64,000 bases of DNA from Kiloniellales bacterium (GTDB lineage Bacteria; Pseudomonadota; Alphaproteobacteria; Kiloniellales; JAKSBE01). The stretch spans positions 19,813 to 83,812 of the forward strand of contig JASJBF010000025.1 of NCBI GenBank assembly GCA_030066685.1, written 5' to 3'. Both the position numbers and the translations under genes were made by a program. Shown one piece after another: positions 7,510-17,400 of the stretch (within the stretch, counting starts at the first letter, position 1; the number at the start of each line of letters is the position of its first letter). Below the pieces are notes generated by a model that saw nothing but the letters and a program-made list of their open reading frames with translations, was not told the origin of the DNA and did not search any database.

Positions 7510-9132
7510 TCACGAGGCCTCGGAGTGCGCTTCATGCCGGAAGGCGGCGGTGATCAGCGCCTTTGTGTAGGTTTCCTTCGGACGTTCGTAGATCGCCTCG
7601 GTCACGCCCTGCTCGACCACGCGGCCGTCCTTCATCACCACCACCTCGTCGGCCATGGCGCGCACCACCGCCAGGTCGTGGCTGATGAAGATGTAGGTCA
7701 GGCCGTTCGCCGCCTGCAGCTCGCGCAGCAGGGCCAGGACCTGCTTCTGCACCGAGCGGTCGAGCGCCGAGGTCGGCTCGTCGAGCACGACCAGCTTGGG
7801 CTTGAGGATCATGGCCCGGGCGATGGCGATGCGCTGGCGCTGCCCGCCGGAGAACTCGTGCGGGAAGCGGTTGCGCATCAGGGGATCGAGCTGCACCTCC
7901 TCCAGCGCCTGCGCGGCACGACGGTCGCGCTCCCTGGCCGAGAGCTCCGGCTCGTGGACCAGCAGGCCCTCGGTGACGATCTGGCCGACGGTCATGCGCG
8001 GCGAGAGCGAGCCGAAGGGGTCCTGGAAGACCAGCTGCAGCTCGCGGCGCAGCGGGCGCAGCGCCGCGCGGTCCTGGCCCTGCAGGTCCCGGCCTTTGTA
8101 GCGGATGGCGCCTTTGCTCGGCAGCAGGCGCAGCAGCGCCCGGCCCAGGGTCGACTTGCCGGAGCCGGACTCGCCGACCACGCCGAGGGTCTGGCCCTCG
8201 CGCAGGGCGAGGTCGATGCCGTCGACGGCGCGGACCTCGTGCTTGTCGCGCGACAGCCAGCCGCCGCCGAGCCGGAAGATCACCTTCAGGTCCCGGCCCT
8301 CCAGCAGCAGGGGCTCGGCCGCCGGCACCGCGGGCTTGCGGCCTTCCGGCTCGGCGGCCAGCAGCATCTTGGTGTAGTCGTGCTCGGGCCGGGCCAGGAT
8401 CTGGGCCGTCGGGCCGGTCTCGACCACCCGTCCCTCCTGCATGACGTAGACCCGCTCGGCGAAGTCTCGGACGATGCCCAGGTCGTGGGTGATGAAGACG
8501 ATGGCCATGCCGAGGCGCCGCTGCAGCTCGGCCAGCAGGTCCAGGATCTGCGCCTGGATGGTGACGTCGAGCGCGGTGGTCGGCTCGTCGGCGATCAGGA
8601 TCTCCGGGCCGTTGGCGAGCGCCATGGCGATCATCGCCCGCTGGCGCTGGCCGCCGGAGAGCTCGTGAGGATAGGACTGGAGGCGGCGCTCGGGCTCCGG
8701 GATGCCGACCAGCTTCAGGAGCTCCAGGACCCGCGGCCGCGCCTGGGCGCGGCTGATCCCCTTGTGGTGGACCAGCGGCTCGGCGATCTGCCGGCCGATG
8801 GTGTAGAGCGGATCCAGCGAGGTCATCGGCTCCTGGAAGATCATCGAGAGCCTCTCGCCGCGGTAGCGGTTAAGCGCCCGGGCGGAGAGCCCCAGAAGCT
8901 CCTCTCCGCGGAAGCGCACCGAGCCCTCGGTCCGGCCGTTCTGGGCCAGCAGGCCCATGGTCGCCATCATCAGCTGGCTCTTGCCCGAGCCGGACTCACC
9001 GACGATGGCGATGGTCTCGCCGGCGCGCACCTGAAGGTCGACGCCGCGCACGGCGTGGACCTCGCCGTTCGGGGTCGAGAAGCGGACGTGGAGCCCGCGG
9101 CTCTCCAGGATCGGCTCTCCGGCGGCGCTCAC
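7510..9132 (-). CDS. Oligopeptide ABC importer, double ATPase subunit
   Basis: A 540-residue protein with two complete ABC ATPase domains in one chain, as in YejF, equivalent to OppD plus OppF. Walker A motifs GESGSGKS occur in both halves, signature motifs LSGGQRQR and FSGGQRQR follow, and each domain has its Walker B ([22 protein letters not shown]). Translation most likely starts at the GTG at 9132, two bases after the stop of the permease gene, and begins [11 protein letters not shown]; the frame remains open upstream but that part overlaps the permease. It powers uptake by the two permeases encoded immediately upstream. All motifs are intact. Confidence 0.9.
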   Translation of the reverse strand: MSAAGEPILESRGLHVRFSTPNGEVHAVRGVDLQVRAGETIAIVGESGSGKSQLMMATMGLLAQNGRTEGSVRFRGEELLGLSARALNRYRGERLSMIFQEPMTSLDPLYTIGRQIAEPLVHHKGISRAQARPRVLELLKLVGIPEPERRLQSYPHELSGGQRQRAMIAMALANGPEILIADEPTTALDVTIQAQILDLLAELQRRLGMAIVFITHDLGIVRDFAERVYVMQEGRVVETGPTAQILARPEHDYTKMLLAAEPEGRKPAVPAAEPLLLEGRDLKVIFRLGGGWLSRDKHEVRAVDGIDLALREGQTLGVVGESGSGKSTLGRALLRLLPSKGAIRYKGRDLQGQDRAALRPLRRELQLVFQDPFGSLSPRMTVGQIVTEGLLVHEPELSARERDRRAAQALEEVQLDPLMRNRFPHEFSGGQRQRIAIARAMILKPKLVVLDEPTSALDRSVQKQVLALLRELQAANGLTYIFISHDLAVVRAMADEVVVMKDGRVVEQGVTEAIYERPKETYTKALITAAFRHEAHSEAS

Positions 9133-9134
9133 GG

Positions 9135-10280
9135 CTAGCGGTCCTTGGGGTCGAGGGCGTCGCGCAGCCCGTCGCCGATGAAGTTGAGGGCGAAGAGCGT
9201 CGCCATCAGGAAGAGCGAGGGGAAGATCAGCATCCAGGTCGCGCCCTGGATGTTGCGCGCGCCCTCCGAGATCAGCACGCCCCAGGAGGTCATGGGCTCC
9301 TGCACCCCGAGGCCGAGGAAGGACAGGAAGCTCTCCAGCAGGATCACTTTGGGCACCATCAGGGTCATGTAGATCACCACCGGCCCCAGGGTGTTGGGCA
9401 CGACGTGGCGGCGCAGGATGCCGCGGGCGCCGACGCCCAGCGCCTCGGCCGCCTGGACGTACTCCTGGCGCTTGATGGAGAGGGTCTGGCCGCGGACGAT
9501 GCGCGCCATGTCGAGCCACTCGATGGCACCGACGGCGATGAACATCAGCACGAAGTTGCGGCCGAAGAAGACCACCAGCAGGATGACGAAGAAGATGAAG
9601 GGCAGCGAATAGAGGATATCGACCACCCGCATCATCATCATGTCGACCCGGCCGCCGAGGTAGCCGGAGACGGCGCCGTAGGTCACGCCGATGAAGAGCG
9701 CGACGAAGGTCGCCAGCAGGCCGATGGTCAGAGAGATCCGGCCGGCGATCAGGGTCCGGGTCAGGAGGTCGCGGCCGTTGGAGTCGGTCCCGAAGAGGAA
9801 GTAGAGCCGCTCGACCTCGGCCGAGAGCATCATGCGCTTCCCGTCCGCCGAAGTCTCCTCGACCCGGGTGTTGGAGAAGTCGTTGGCCCGGTCGAGGTAG
9901 CGGGTGGTCCGCGGATCGATCGCCCGGCTCGAGGTCACGGTGACGAAGACGCGGCCGCCCTCCTCGCGCCAGTCCTCCACCGTGACCCGGGCGCGGCGCA
10001 GGGCGCTCTCCAGGCCGGGGCCGATCTGCTCGGCCCGGGGGTAGGGCGTCAGGCTGGCCGGGACCTTGACGTAGCTGCGGTAGACCGCGTCGAAGGGATG
10101 CGGCGAGAGCCAGGGCCCGACCACGCAGGCCAGGACCATCAGGACCAGGAGCGCCGCGCTGGCGACCGCCGCCCGGTTGGCCTTGAGCCGGTCCCAGGCG
10201 TCGTCCCAGAGCGAACGGCCGCGCTGCGGCTCGGCGCCGGTCCCGGCTTGCTCCTCGGCGGGTCGCTGGGCGATGGCCAT
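9135..10280 (-). CDS. Oligopeptide ABC importer, OppC/YejE-type permease
   Basis: A 381-residue inner-membrane permease. The N-terminus (LWDDAWDRLKANRAAVAS) is the OppC-type N-terminal cytoplasmic motif, followed by one membrane helix, an unusually long periplasmic region (about residues 65-165, rich in Arg and Glu), and five further helices carrying the EAA loop (EALGVGARGILRRHVVPN), which docks onto the ATPase. The extra periplasmic segment is the same region that is enlarged in YejE-like permeases. Seven bases separate it from the OppB-type gene and two from the ATPase gene, so the three are co-translated. Confidence 0.9.
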   Translation of the reverse strand: MAIAQRPAEEQAGTGAEPQRGRSLWDDAWDRLKANRAAVASAALLVLMVLACVVGPWLSPHPFDAVYRSYVKVPASLTPYPRAEQIGPGLESALRRARVTVEDWREEGGRVFVTVTSSRAIDPRTTRYLDRANDFSNTRVEETSADGKRMMLSAEVERLYFLFGTDSNGRDLLTRTLIAGRISLTIGLLATFVALFIGVTYGAVSGYLGGRVDMMMMRVVDILYSLPFIFFVILLVVFFGRNFVLMFIAVGAIEWLDMARIVRGQTLSIKRQEYVQAAEALGVGARGILRRHVVPNTLGPVVIYMTLMVPKVILLESFLSFLGLGVQEPMTSWGVLISEGARNIQGATWMLIFPSLFLMATLFALNFIGDGLRDALDPKDR

Positions 10281-10287
10281 GGCCGCC

Positions 10288-11211
10288 TCAGTCGTAGCGC
10301 ACGCGCGGATCGAGGACCGCGTAGAGCAGGTCGACGATCAGATTGAAGACGATGATGAAGACGGCGATCATGATCACCGTGCCCATCACCAGGGTGTAGT
10401 CCCGGTTCAGCGCCCCCTGGACGAAGTAACGCCCGACCCCCGGAATGCCGAAGATGGTCTCGATCACCACCGAGCCGGTCAGCAGCGCCGCTGCCGCCGG
10501 ACCCAGGTAGGAGACCACCGGCAGCAGGGCGCCGCGCAGGGCGTGGACGCCGACCACCACGTAGCCCGGCAGCCCGTTGGCCCGGGCGGTGCGGATGTGG
10601 TTGGCGCGCAGCATCTCGATCATGCTGCCGCGGGTCAGCCGGGCGATGATCGCAACCTGCGGCAGGGCCAGGGTGAAGACCGGCAGGACCTTGTTGATCA
10701 GGGCGCCGTCGCCCCAGCCGCCGGCCGGCAGCCAGCCCAGCCAGATCGCGAAGAGCAGGGTCAGCAGGGGCGCGACGACGAAGTTGGGGATCGTGATCCC
10801 GATGGTCGCCGTCGCCATGACCGCGACGTCGGTCCCGCGGTTCTGGCGCAGGGCGGCGATGACGCCGAGCAGCCCGCCCACCAGCAGCGCCAGCAGCAGC
10901 GCGGCGCTGCCGAGCTGGATCGAGATCGGCAGCCCGCGGGCGAAGAGCTCGTTCACCGAGAAGTCGCGGAAGTAGAAGCTGGGGCCCAGGTCGCCGCGCA
11001 GCAGGCTCTCCAGGTAGAGCGCGTACTGCTGCCAAAGCGGCTTGTCGAGCTGGTAGATCCGGTTGAGGTTCTCCATCACCTTGGCTTCCAGCGGCCGCTC
11101 CAGGTCGAAGGGGCCGCCCGGCGCCACCCGGATCAGGAAGAAGGCGACGGTGACGATGATGAAGAGGGTCGGGACCGCACCGAAGAAACGTCTCGCCACG
11201 TAGCTGAACAT
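10288..11211 (-). CDS. Oligopeptide ABC importer, OppB/YejB-type permease
   Basis: A 307-residue permease beginning MFSYVARRFFGAVPTLFII, the typical OppB start, with six predicted membrane helices and the EAA loop around HIRTARANGLPGYVVVG. The central part matches binding-protein-dependent transport permeases of the dipeptide/oligopeptide class. It lies 47 bases downstream of the substrate-binding protein gene and seven bases upstream of the second permease. Its job is to form the translocation pore with the OppC-type subunit. Confidence 0.9.
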   Translation of the reverse strand: MFSYVARRFFGAVPTLFIIVTVAFFLIRVAPGGPFDLERPLEAKVMENLNRIYQLDKPLWQQYALYLESLLRGDLGPSFYFRDFSVNELFARGLPISIQLGSAALLLALLVGGLLGVIAALRQNRGTDVAVMATATIGITIPNFVVAPLLTLLFAIWLGWLPAGGWGDGALINKVLPVFTLALPQVAIIARLTRGSMIEMLRANHIRTARANGLPGYVVVGVHALRGALLPVVSYLGPAAAALLTGSVVIETIFGIPGVGRYFVQGALNRDYTLVMGTVIMIAVFIIVFNLIVDLLYAVLDPRVRYD

Positions 11212-11258
11212 GGCCGTCGCTCCGCCGCGGTCCCGGTCATCCCCCTACAAGGCTGCGG

Positions 11259-12848
11259 CTACTCCACGATCGACATGAAGCGGGTCGGATGGACGTTCTG
11301 GATGTTGTCCTCCCAGCCGACGAGCTTGTCGGAGACCATGCTCAAGGAGCCGTAGTACATCAGCGGGATGAAGGGCAGGTCACGCATGAAAAGCTCTTCC
11401 GCCTTCTTCAGGATGTTGGCCCGCTTGTCCAGGTCGGTCTCGGCCGCCGCCTGGTCCATCAGGGAATCGTACTCCGGATTTTTGTAGTTGGCGTAGTTGA
11501 AGCCGTCGTTGTCGCTCTCGACCATGAACAGGAAATTCTGCGGGTCGGAGTAGTCGCCGATCCAGCCGGCGCGGGCGACGTCGAAGTCGCCCTTGTCGCG
11601 CAGGTGGGCGTAGTGGGTCTTGGTGTCGGTGTTGAGCATCGAGACCTCGACCCCCAAGGGCTTCCACATGTCGGCGATGGCCACGGCCGTGTTCTTGTGG
11701 TTCTCCGAGGTGTTGTAGCGGATCTCGACCTTCAGCGGCTTGTCCGGCCCGAAACCGGCTTCCTTGAGCAAAGCCGCGGCCTTGTCCTCCCGGTCGATCA
11801 TCGACATGTCCTTGTAGTCGGCGAAGGCCGGGTCGACGTAGTTGCCGATGCCCGGGGGCACGAAGGAGTAGCCGGCGACCATGGCGCCGCCCCAGATCTC
11901 CTCGGCGATGAACTCGCGGTCGACGGCCATGGACAGGGCCTGGCGCACGCGGACGTCGTCGAAGGGCGCCTTGTCGGCCTTGACCGCGTAGTAGTAGGTG
12001 CCGAGGTAGGGCGCGACGCGGAACTGCTTGCCCAGGTTCTCGCGCATCCACTTGATCTGCTCGGTCGGCGCGTCGTTGTTGGAATGCAGTTCGCCAGCCT
12101 GGAAACGGCGCAGCGCGGCGCCGCGATCCTCGGTCGGATGATAGAAGACCGTGTCGATCTTGACGTTGGCGGCGTCGTGGAACTTGGCGTTCTTGACCGA
12201 CTTGACGTGGGCGTTCGGGATGAACTCGGCGAGCACGTAGGCGCCGTTGGTGACGATGTTCTCAGGCCGGACGAAGTCGCTGCCGTGCTTCTCGACCGTG
12301 GCCGGGTGGACCGGCAGGCCGGTCTGATGGGTCAGGAGCTCCAGGAAGAAGGGCGTCGAGGCCTCGAGAGTGATCTCCAGGGTGCGGTCGTCGACCGCCT
12401 TGACGCCCAGGGTTTCCGGCAGGGCCTCGCCCTTGTTGATCTTTTCCGCGTTCTTGACCGGGTAGAGGATGTTGGCGTACTTGGCGCCGGTCGCCGGCTT
12501 CATGATCCGGCGCAGCGAGTAGACGAAGTCGCCGGCGACCACGGGATCGCCGTTCGACCACTTGGCGTCGCCGCGCAGCTTGAAGGTGTAGACCGTGCCG
12601 TCGTCCGAGACAGACCAGCTCTCGGCGACGCCGGGGATGACCTCGGCCTTGGCGTTGTAGATCACCAGGCCCTCGTAGAGGTCGCGCAGGATGTTCGACT
12701 CGTAGATCGTCGAGGTCTTGTGCTGGTCGAGGGTCTCCGGATCCGCCGTGTTGCCGCGGTGGTAGACCATCTCGGCGGCGGCTGCGAAGCTCCCCGCCAC
12801 GGCGAGCGAAACCGCGAGGACCGCGGTCCTCAGCGAGGTCATGAGCAT
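11259..12848 (-). CDS. Oligopeptide ABC importer, periplasmic binding protein
   Basis: A 529-residue OppA-like solute-binding protein (SBP family 5). A signal peptide is visible (MTSLRTAVLAVSLAVAG, cleavage AAA-EM), and the mature protein begins with YHRGNTADPETLDQHKTST, typical of OppA. The ATG at 12848 is preferred over the one two codons later because GGGAG lies seven bases upstream of it. It is the first gene of the importer operon, and the amidohydrolase gene ends 151 bases upstream on the same strand. Peptide binding is inferred from the family; nickel, opine or heme ligands are possible for relatives. Confidence 0.88.
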   Translation of the reverse strand: MLMTSLRTAVLAVSLAVAGSFAAAAEMVYHRGNTADPETLDQHKTSTIYESNILRDLYEGLVIYNAKAEVIPGVAESWSVSDDGTVYTFKLRGDAKWSNGDPVVAGDFVYSLRRIMKPATGAKYANILYPVKNAEKINKGEALPETLGVKAVDDRTLEITLEASTPFFLELLTHQTGLPVHPATVEKHGSDFVRPENIVTNGAYVLAEFIPNAHVKSVKNAKFHDAANVKIDTVFYHPTEDRGAALRRFQAGELHSNNDAPTEQIKWMRENLGKQFRVAPYLGTYYYAVKADKAPFDDVRVRQALSMAVDREFIAEEIWGGAMVAGYSFVPPGIGNYVDPAFADYKDMSMIDREDKAAALLKEAGFGPDKPLKVEIRYNTSENHKNTAVAIADMWKPLGVEVSMLNTDTKTHYAHLRDKGDFDVARAGWIGDYSDPQNFLFMVESDNDGFNYANYKNPEYDSLMDQAAAETDLDKRANILKKAEELFMRDLPFIPLMYYGSLSMVSDKLVGWEDNIQNVHPTRFMSIVE

Positions 12849-12999
12849 AGCGATACTCCCTGTCCGTGCACGCGCCAGCGGATCGCCGTCCGCCGGTGTT
12901 TGGGGAACACTATCCCCCCTCTGGGGTTCCGACAATCCACAACTTGGACGGGCAGAAAGCCCGATAACATCAGGTTAATGGACGGATAGCCCGTCAGAA

Positions 13000-14166
13000 C
13001 TATCCCGCCGCCAGGCGGTCGCGGGCGAGCTGGACCCAGTAGGAGATGCCAAGCTCCAGAGCGTCGTCGTTGAAGTCGTAGCCCGGGTTGTGCAGGTCGG
13101 CCGTGTCGCCGTTGCCCAGGAAGATGTAGGCGCCCGGCTTCTCCAGCAGCATGTAGGCGAAGTCCTCGGAGCCCATGACCGGCCGGGTATCGGGGTCGAC
13201 CCGCGCCGCGCCGGCCACGGCGGCGGCGGCGGTGGCGGCGGCGTCGGTCTCGCCGGCATGGTTCTCGGTCGGCGGATAGCCCTCGCGGTAGTCCAGGTTG
13301 ATGGTGACCCCAAGGGCCTTCTCGGTGCCCTCGCAGATCTCGGTCATGCGCCGGCGGACCATCTGCCGGGTCTCCTCGCTGAGGGCGCGGACCGTGCCGC
13401 CCAGGGTCGCGCGCTGTGGGATGACGTTGTGAGTGTCGCCAGCGTGGAGCATGGTGATCGAGAGCACGCCGGTGGTCAGGGGGTCCAGGGTGCGGCTGAT
13501 GATCGACTGGAAGGCCTGCACCAGCTGGCCGGCGGCGACCACAGGATCGACGCAGGTGTGCGGCCATGCGGCGTGGCCGCCGCGGCCCTCGACCGTGATG
13601 TCCCAATAGTCGGAGGAGGCCATCTGGGCGCCCGGGCGGATGCCGAAGTGGCCCTGCGGGATGCCCGGCATGTTGTGCAGGCCGTAGACCTCGTCGCAGG
13701 CGTAGCGCTCGAAGAGGCCGTCGTCGATCATCGCCTTGGCCCCGGCCCCGCCCTCCTCGGCGGGCTGGAAGATGAAGCAGAGCTGCCCTGAGAAGTCGCG
13801 GTTCTCGGCCAGGTAGGCGGCGGCGCCCAGAAGCATGGCGGTATGGCCGTCGTGGCCGCAGGCGTGCATCACGTTCTCGTGCACGGACTTGTAGGCCAGG
13901 TCGTTGGCCTCGTGGATCGGCAGAGCGTCCATGTCGGCGCGCAGGCCGATCATGCGCGCCCTGTCGCCGCCTTCTCCGGTCAGCAGGCCGACCACCCCGG
14001 TCTTGCCCAGGCCCTCGTGCACCTCGAGCCCGAAGCCGCGCAGCTTCTCGGCGACGAAGGCCGCCGTGCCGACCTCCTCGTAGCGCAGCTCGGGGTGCCG
14101 ATGGATGTGGTGGCGCCAGCCTCTGGCCTCCTCCGCCAGGGCCTTGATCCGGTTCGAGATCGTCAT
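13000..14166 (-). CDS. M20 family amidohydrolase
   Basis: A 388-residue M20D metallopeptidase/aminoacylase related to hippurate hydrolases and IAA-amino-acid hydrolases. It has the family start (HHIHRHPELRYEE), the metal-binding segments MHACGHDGHTAML and QPAEEGGAGAK, and the C-terminal SEDFAYML. These residues coordinate two metal ions and indicate an active enzyme. No signal peptide is present, so it works in the cytoplasm. The ATG at 14166 begins MTISNRIKAL, as in relatives; in-frame upstream starts lack a ribosome binding site. Its position ahead of a peptide importer suggests it cleaves imported N-acyl or short peptides. Exact substrate unknown. Confidence 0.9.
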   Translation of the reverse strand: MTISNRIKALAEEARGWRHHIHRHPELRYEEVGTAAFVAEKLRGFGLEVHEGLGKTGVVGLLTGEGGDRARMIGLRADMDALPIHEANDLAYKSVHENVMHACGHDGHTAMLLGAAAYLAENRDFSGQLCFIFQPAEEGGAGAKAMIDDGLFERYACDEVYGLHNMPGIPQGHFGIRPGAQMASSDYWDITVEGRGGHAAWPHTCVDPVVAAGQLVQAFQSIISRTLDPLTTGVLSITMLHAGDTHNVIPQRATLGGTVRALSEETRQMVRRRMTEICEGTEKALGVTINLDYREGYPPTENHAGETDAAATAAAAVAGAARVDPDTRPVMGSEDFAYMLLEKPGAYIFLGNGDTADLHNPGYDFNDDALELGISYWVQLARDRLAAG

Positions 14167-14261
14167 GCTCCGCTCCGCTGTCGTGACCGGCCGGTACCAT
14201 GGCTGAGCGGGCGGCGCGGGGCAATGAGGGAGAGTCGTTCCGGAGGGGCGAAGGCGGTGTG

Positions 14262-14402
14262 CCCCCCTCACCCTCCCACAGCGCTCACGCGCTGCGGGTC
14301 CCTCTCCCTCCAGGGGAGAGGGACTTTTGGCCGCGCACCCATTTCCCTCTCCCGCGGGGAGAGGGAGGGGCCCGACGCGAAGCGTTGGGAGGGTGAGGGG
14401 GC
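14262..14402. repeat. Long inverted repeat between the M20 and oxoprolinase genes
   Basis: Two complementary arms (14263-14278, ccccctcaccctccca, and 14386-14401) enclose further paired blocks of the type ccctctccc / gggagaggga. The whole unit can fold into one long imperfect hairpin. Such 'cctcaccctccc' modules are dispersed intergenic repeats seen in many alphaproteobacterial genomes. It carries no gene. Confidence 0.75.
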
Positions 14403-14406
14403 GTTG

Positions 14407-17400
14407 TCAGGCCCGCTTCCGCGCCCGGCCTATCTCCGCCGTGACCAGGCCCTTGCGGCGGTCCGCCTCGCGGCGGGCGGGGTCGCGCTCGGCCGGGGGG
14501 CCGTAACCGCCGCCGCCGGGGAGTTCCAGGATCAGGGTCCGGCCGGCCGGGACGATCTGCTTGCCCTTGGCCTTGAGGGGACGGCCGTCGGAGAGCGCGA
14601 TGCGGCCGGGCGCGCCGGGCGCGCCGCCGTGGCGGCCGCGGGCCGGATGGTCGATGCGGTCGAAGAGCGCGAAGACGGCGAAGGGCGCGCCCTGGGCGTG
14701 GCCGATCTCGATCACCTGGCCGAGGCCGCCGCGCCGCCGCCCGGCGCCGCCGGAATCGGGCCGGTACTCCTTGCGGTGATAGAGGACGGGGGCGACGGTC
14801 TCGGTGATCTCGACCGGCGTGTTGCGCACCCCCGAGGGAAAAGCCGTGGCCGAGAGGCCGTCGCCGCCCGGGCGGGCGCCGGCACCGCCGGAGTGGAAGA
14901 TGGTCACCGAGAAGGGCGTCGCCGATCCGTAGTCGGTCTCGCCGACGATGCCGCGGCCGCCGGAGAGCATGGGGTTCCAGAGGCTGGAGCTGCCCTCGGC
15001 GGGGGCGCAGCCCGGCAGGGCCTGCTCCAGGCAGCCGAGCACCACGTCGGGCAGCATCTGGCCGGTGACGTGGCGCACGTTGACCGCCGCCGGACGCGGG
15101 GCGTTGAGGATCGAGCCCTTGGGCGCGGTCACCCGGATCGGCGCCAGGGAGCCGGCGTTGTTGGGGATCTGCGCCCCCAGGACGCAGCGGACTCCGAAGG
15201 AGGCATAGGCCTGGGTGTAGGTCAGCGGCACGTTGACCCCGAAGGCCGACATGGCCGAGGAGCCGGAGAAGTCGAGGTCGAGACCGTCGGCGCCCAAAGT
15301 CATCAGCGCCCGCAGGGTCACCGGGCGGTCGTAGCCGTCGACGGTCATGGCGTTCTCGTAGACCCCGGCAGGCAGGGCGCGGATCTCGGCCAGCATGGCG
15401 TCGCTCGAGGCAGTGAGGATGTGCGCGCCAACCGCGTCGAGGCTCTCCAGGCCGAACTCGGCCATCATCTCGGCCAGGCGCCGGGCGCCGACCTCGTTGC
15501 TGACCGCCAGGGAATAGAGGTCGCCGACGACCTGGTCCGGCTCGCGGACGTTGGCGCGGACGATCTCCAGCAGGGAGTCCTCGGCCGTACCGGCGCGGAA
15601 CAGGGGCAGCGGCGGGATGCAGAGCCCTTCCTCGAAGACCTCGCCGGCGTCGGGGCCGAAGCCGCTGCCGCCGATGTCGACGACGTGCACCGTGGAGGCG
15701 AAGAGCGCGACCAGGCGGCCGCCGTGGAAGGCGGGGCTGACCACGGTGAAGTCGAAGAGATGCCCGGTGCCGAGCCAGGGATCGTTGGTCACGTAGGCGT
15801 CGCCCGGCGCCATGGTCTCCGCCGGGAAGCGCCGCAGGAAATGGCCGACCGAGGCCGCCATGGCGTTGACGTGGCCCGGCGTGCCGGTGACCGCCTGTGC
15901 GAGCATGCGGCCCTGAAGGTCGAAGATCCCGGCCGAGAGGTCGCCGGCCTCGCGCACCGTGGTCGAGAAGGCGGTGCGGATCAGGGCCTGGGCCTGCTCC
16001 TCGACGATGGAGATCAGGCGGTCCCAGGCGACCTGGCGGCGCAGGCCCTCGGAGACCGCGGCGGTGGCCGCGCCGCGCCGCTCCAACAGGAGGGCACCCC
16101 CGGTCCCGACGCGGGCCCGATAGCCCGGCGCGACCAGGGTCGTGGTCTGGTCCTCGACGATCACCGCCGGGCCAGCGACCTCCGCGCCCGCGGCGAGCTC
16201 GATCCGCCGGTGGACCGCCGCCGCCACGACCTCGCCGCCGAGCAGGCGCAGGCGGCGGCGGCCGATGGCCCCTGCTTCCGAGGCCGCAGACGTATCCGCC
16301 GCCACGGGCACCACCGGGGCCGGCGCGCTCAGGGTCAGCGACCAGGTCAGGACTTCGATCTCCAGCCCCGGCACGCTGCGGCCGTACTGCGCCTGGTAGG
16401 CGGCCTCGAAGGCCCGGCGCAGGGTCTCGGCGTCGGCGGCCGTCAGCTCGGTATTGGGCAGGGTCACCTTGATCTCATGGCCTTGACCGACGTAGCGGAC
16501 GTAGGCGTGGCGCTCGGCCTCGAGCGGCCCCTCCGGGGCGCCGAGGCGGACCACGGCCTCGGCCTCAACGGCCATCTCCGCGAAGAGCGCGTTGAGCGCC
16601 GCCGCGTCGAAACCGGCGAGCCGGGTGTAGCGGCTGCGCACCACCTCGTAGGCGATGGGCGCCAGGAGGAAGCCAATGGCCGAGCCGACCCCGGCGTCGG
16701 TCGGCACGATCACGCGGGCGATGCCCAGCTTCTCGGCCAGGCGTGCGGCGTGCAGGGGCGCCGCGCCGCCGAAGGCGATCAGGGTGCGGGCCGCGACCTC
16801 CTTGCCGCGCTCCACGGCGTGGACCCGGGCGGCCGAGGCCATGGCCTCGTCGACGATCTCGGCCACAGCCTCGGCGGCGGCGGGAGCGTCAAGATCGAGG
16901 CCCGCGCCGACGCCACTTTCCAGGGCGGCCGCGGCGGCGTCCCTATCCAGGGTCATGCGGCCGCCGGCGAAGCCCTCGGGGTCGAGCCTTCCGAGCAGGA
17001 GGTCGGCGTCGGTCACCGTCGGCGACCTGCCGCCGCGGCCGTAGCAGGCCGGCCCCGGCTCGGCACCCGCGCTCTCGGGCCCGACCGCCACCCGGCCCAG
17101 GGAATCGACCCGGGCGATCGAGCCGCCGCCGGCGCCGATCTCGACCATCTCGACGACCGGGATCTTCACCGGCAGGCCGCTGCCCTTCATGAAGCGGTGG
17201 GCGCGGTCGATCTCGAAGCTGCGCGAGAGCTGCGGCCGGCCCCCGTCGATCAGGCAGATCTTGGCGGTGGTGCCGCCCATGTCGAAGGACAGCACCCGGT
17301 CCTCGCCCAGGCTGCGCGCGATGTGGCAGGCCAGAATCGCGCCCCCGGCCGGCCCGGACTCGACCAAGCGGATCGGAAAACGCGCCGCGGTCTCCAGGGT

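Noticed and set aside
12849..12999. Possible -35/-10 promoter for the binding-protein gene (TTGTCG...TAGTGT).
   Set aside because: Only three of six bases match in each box, so it cannot be distinguished from chance.
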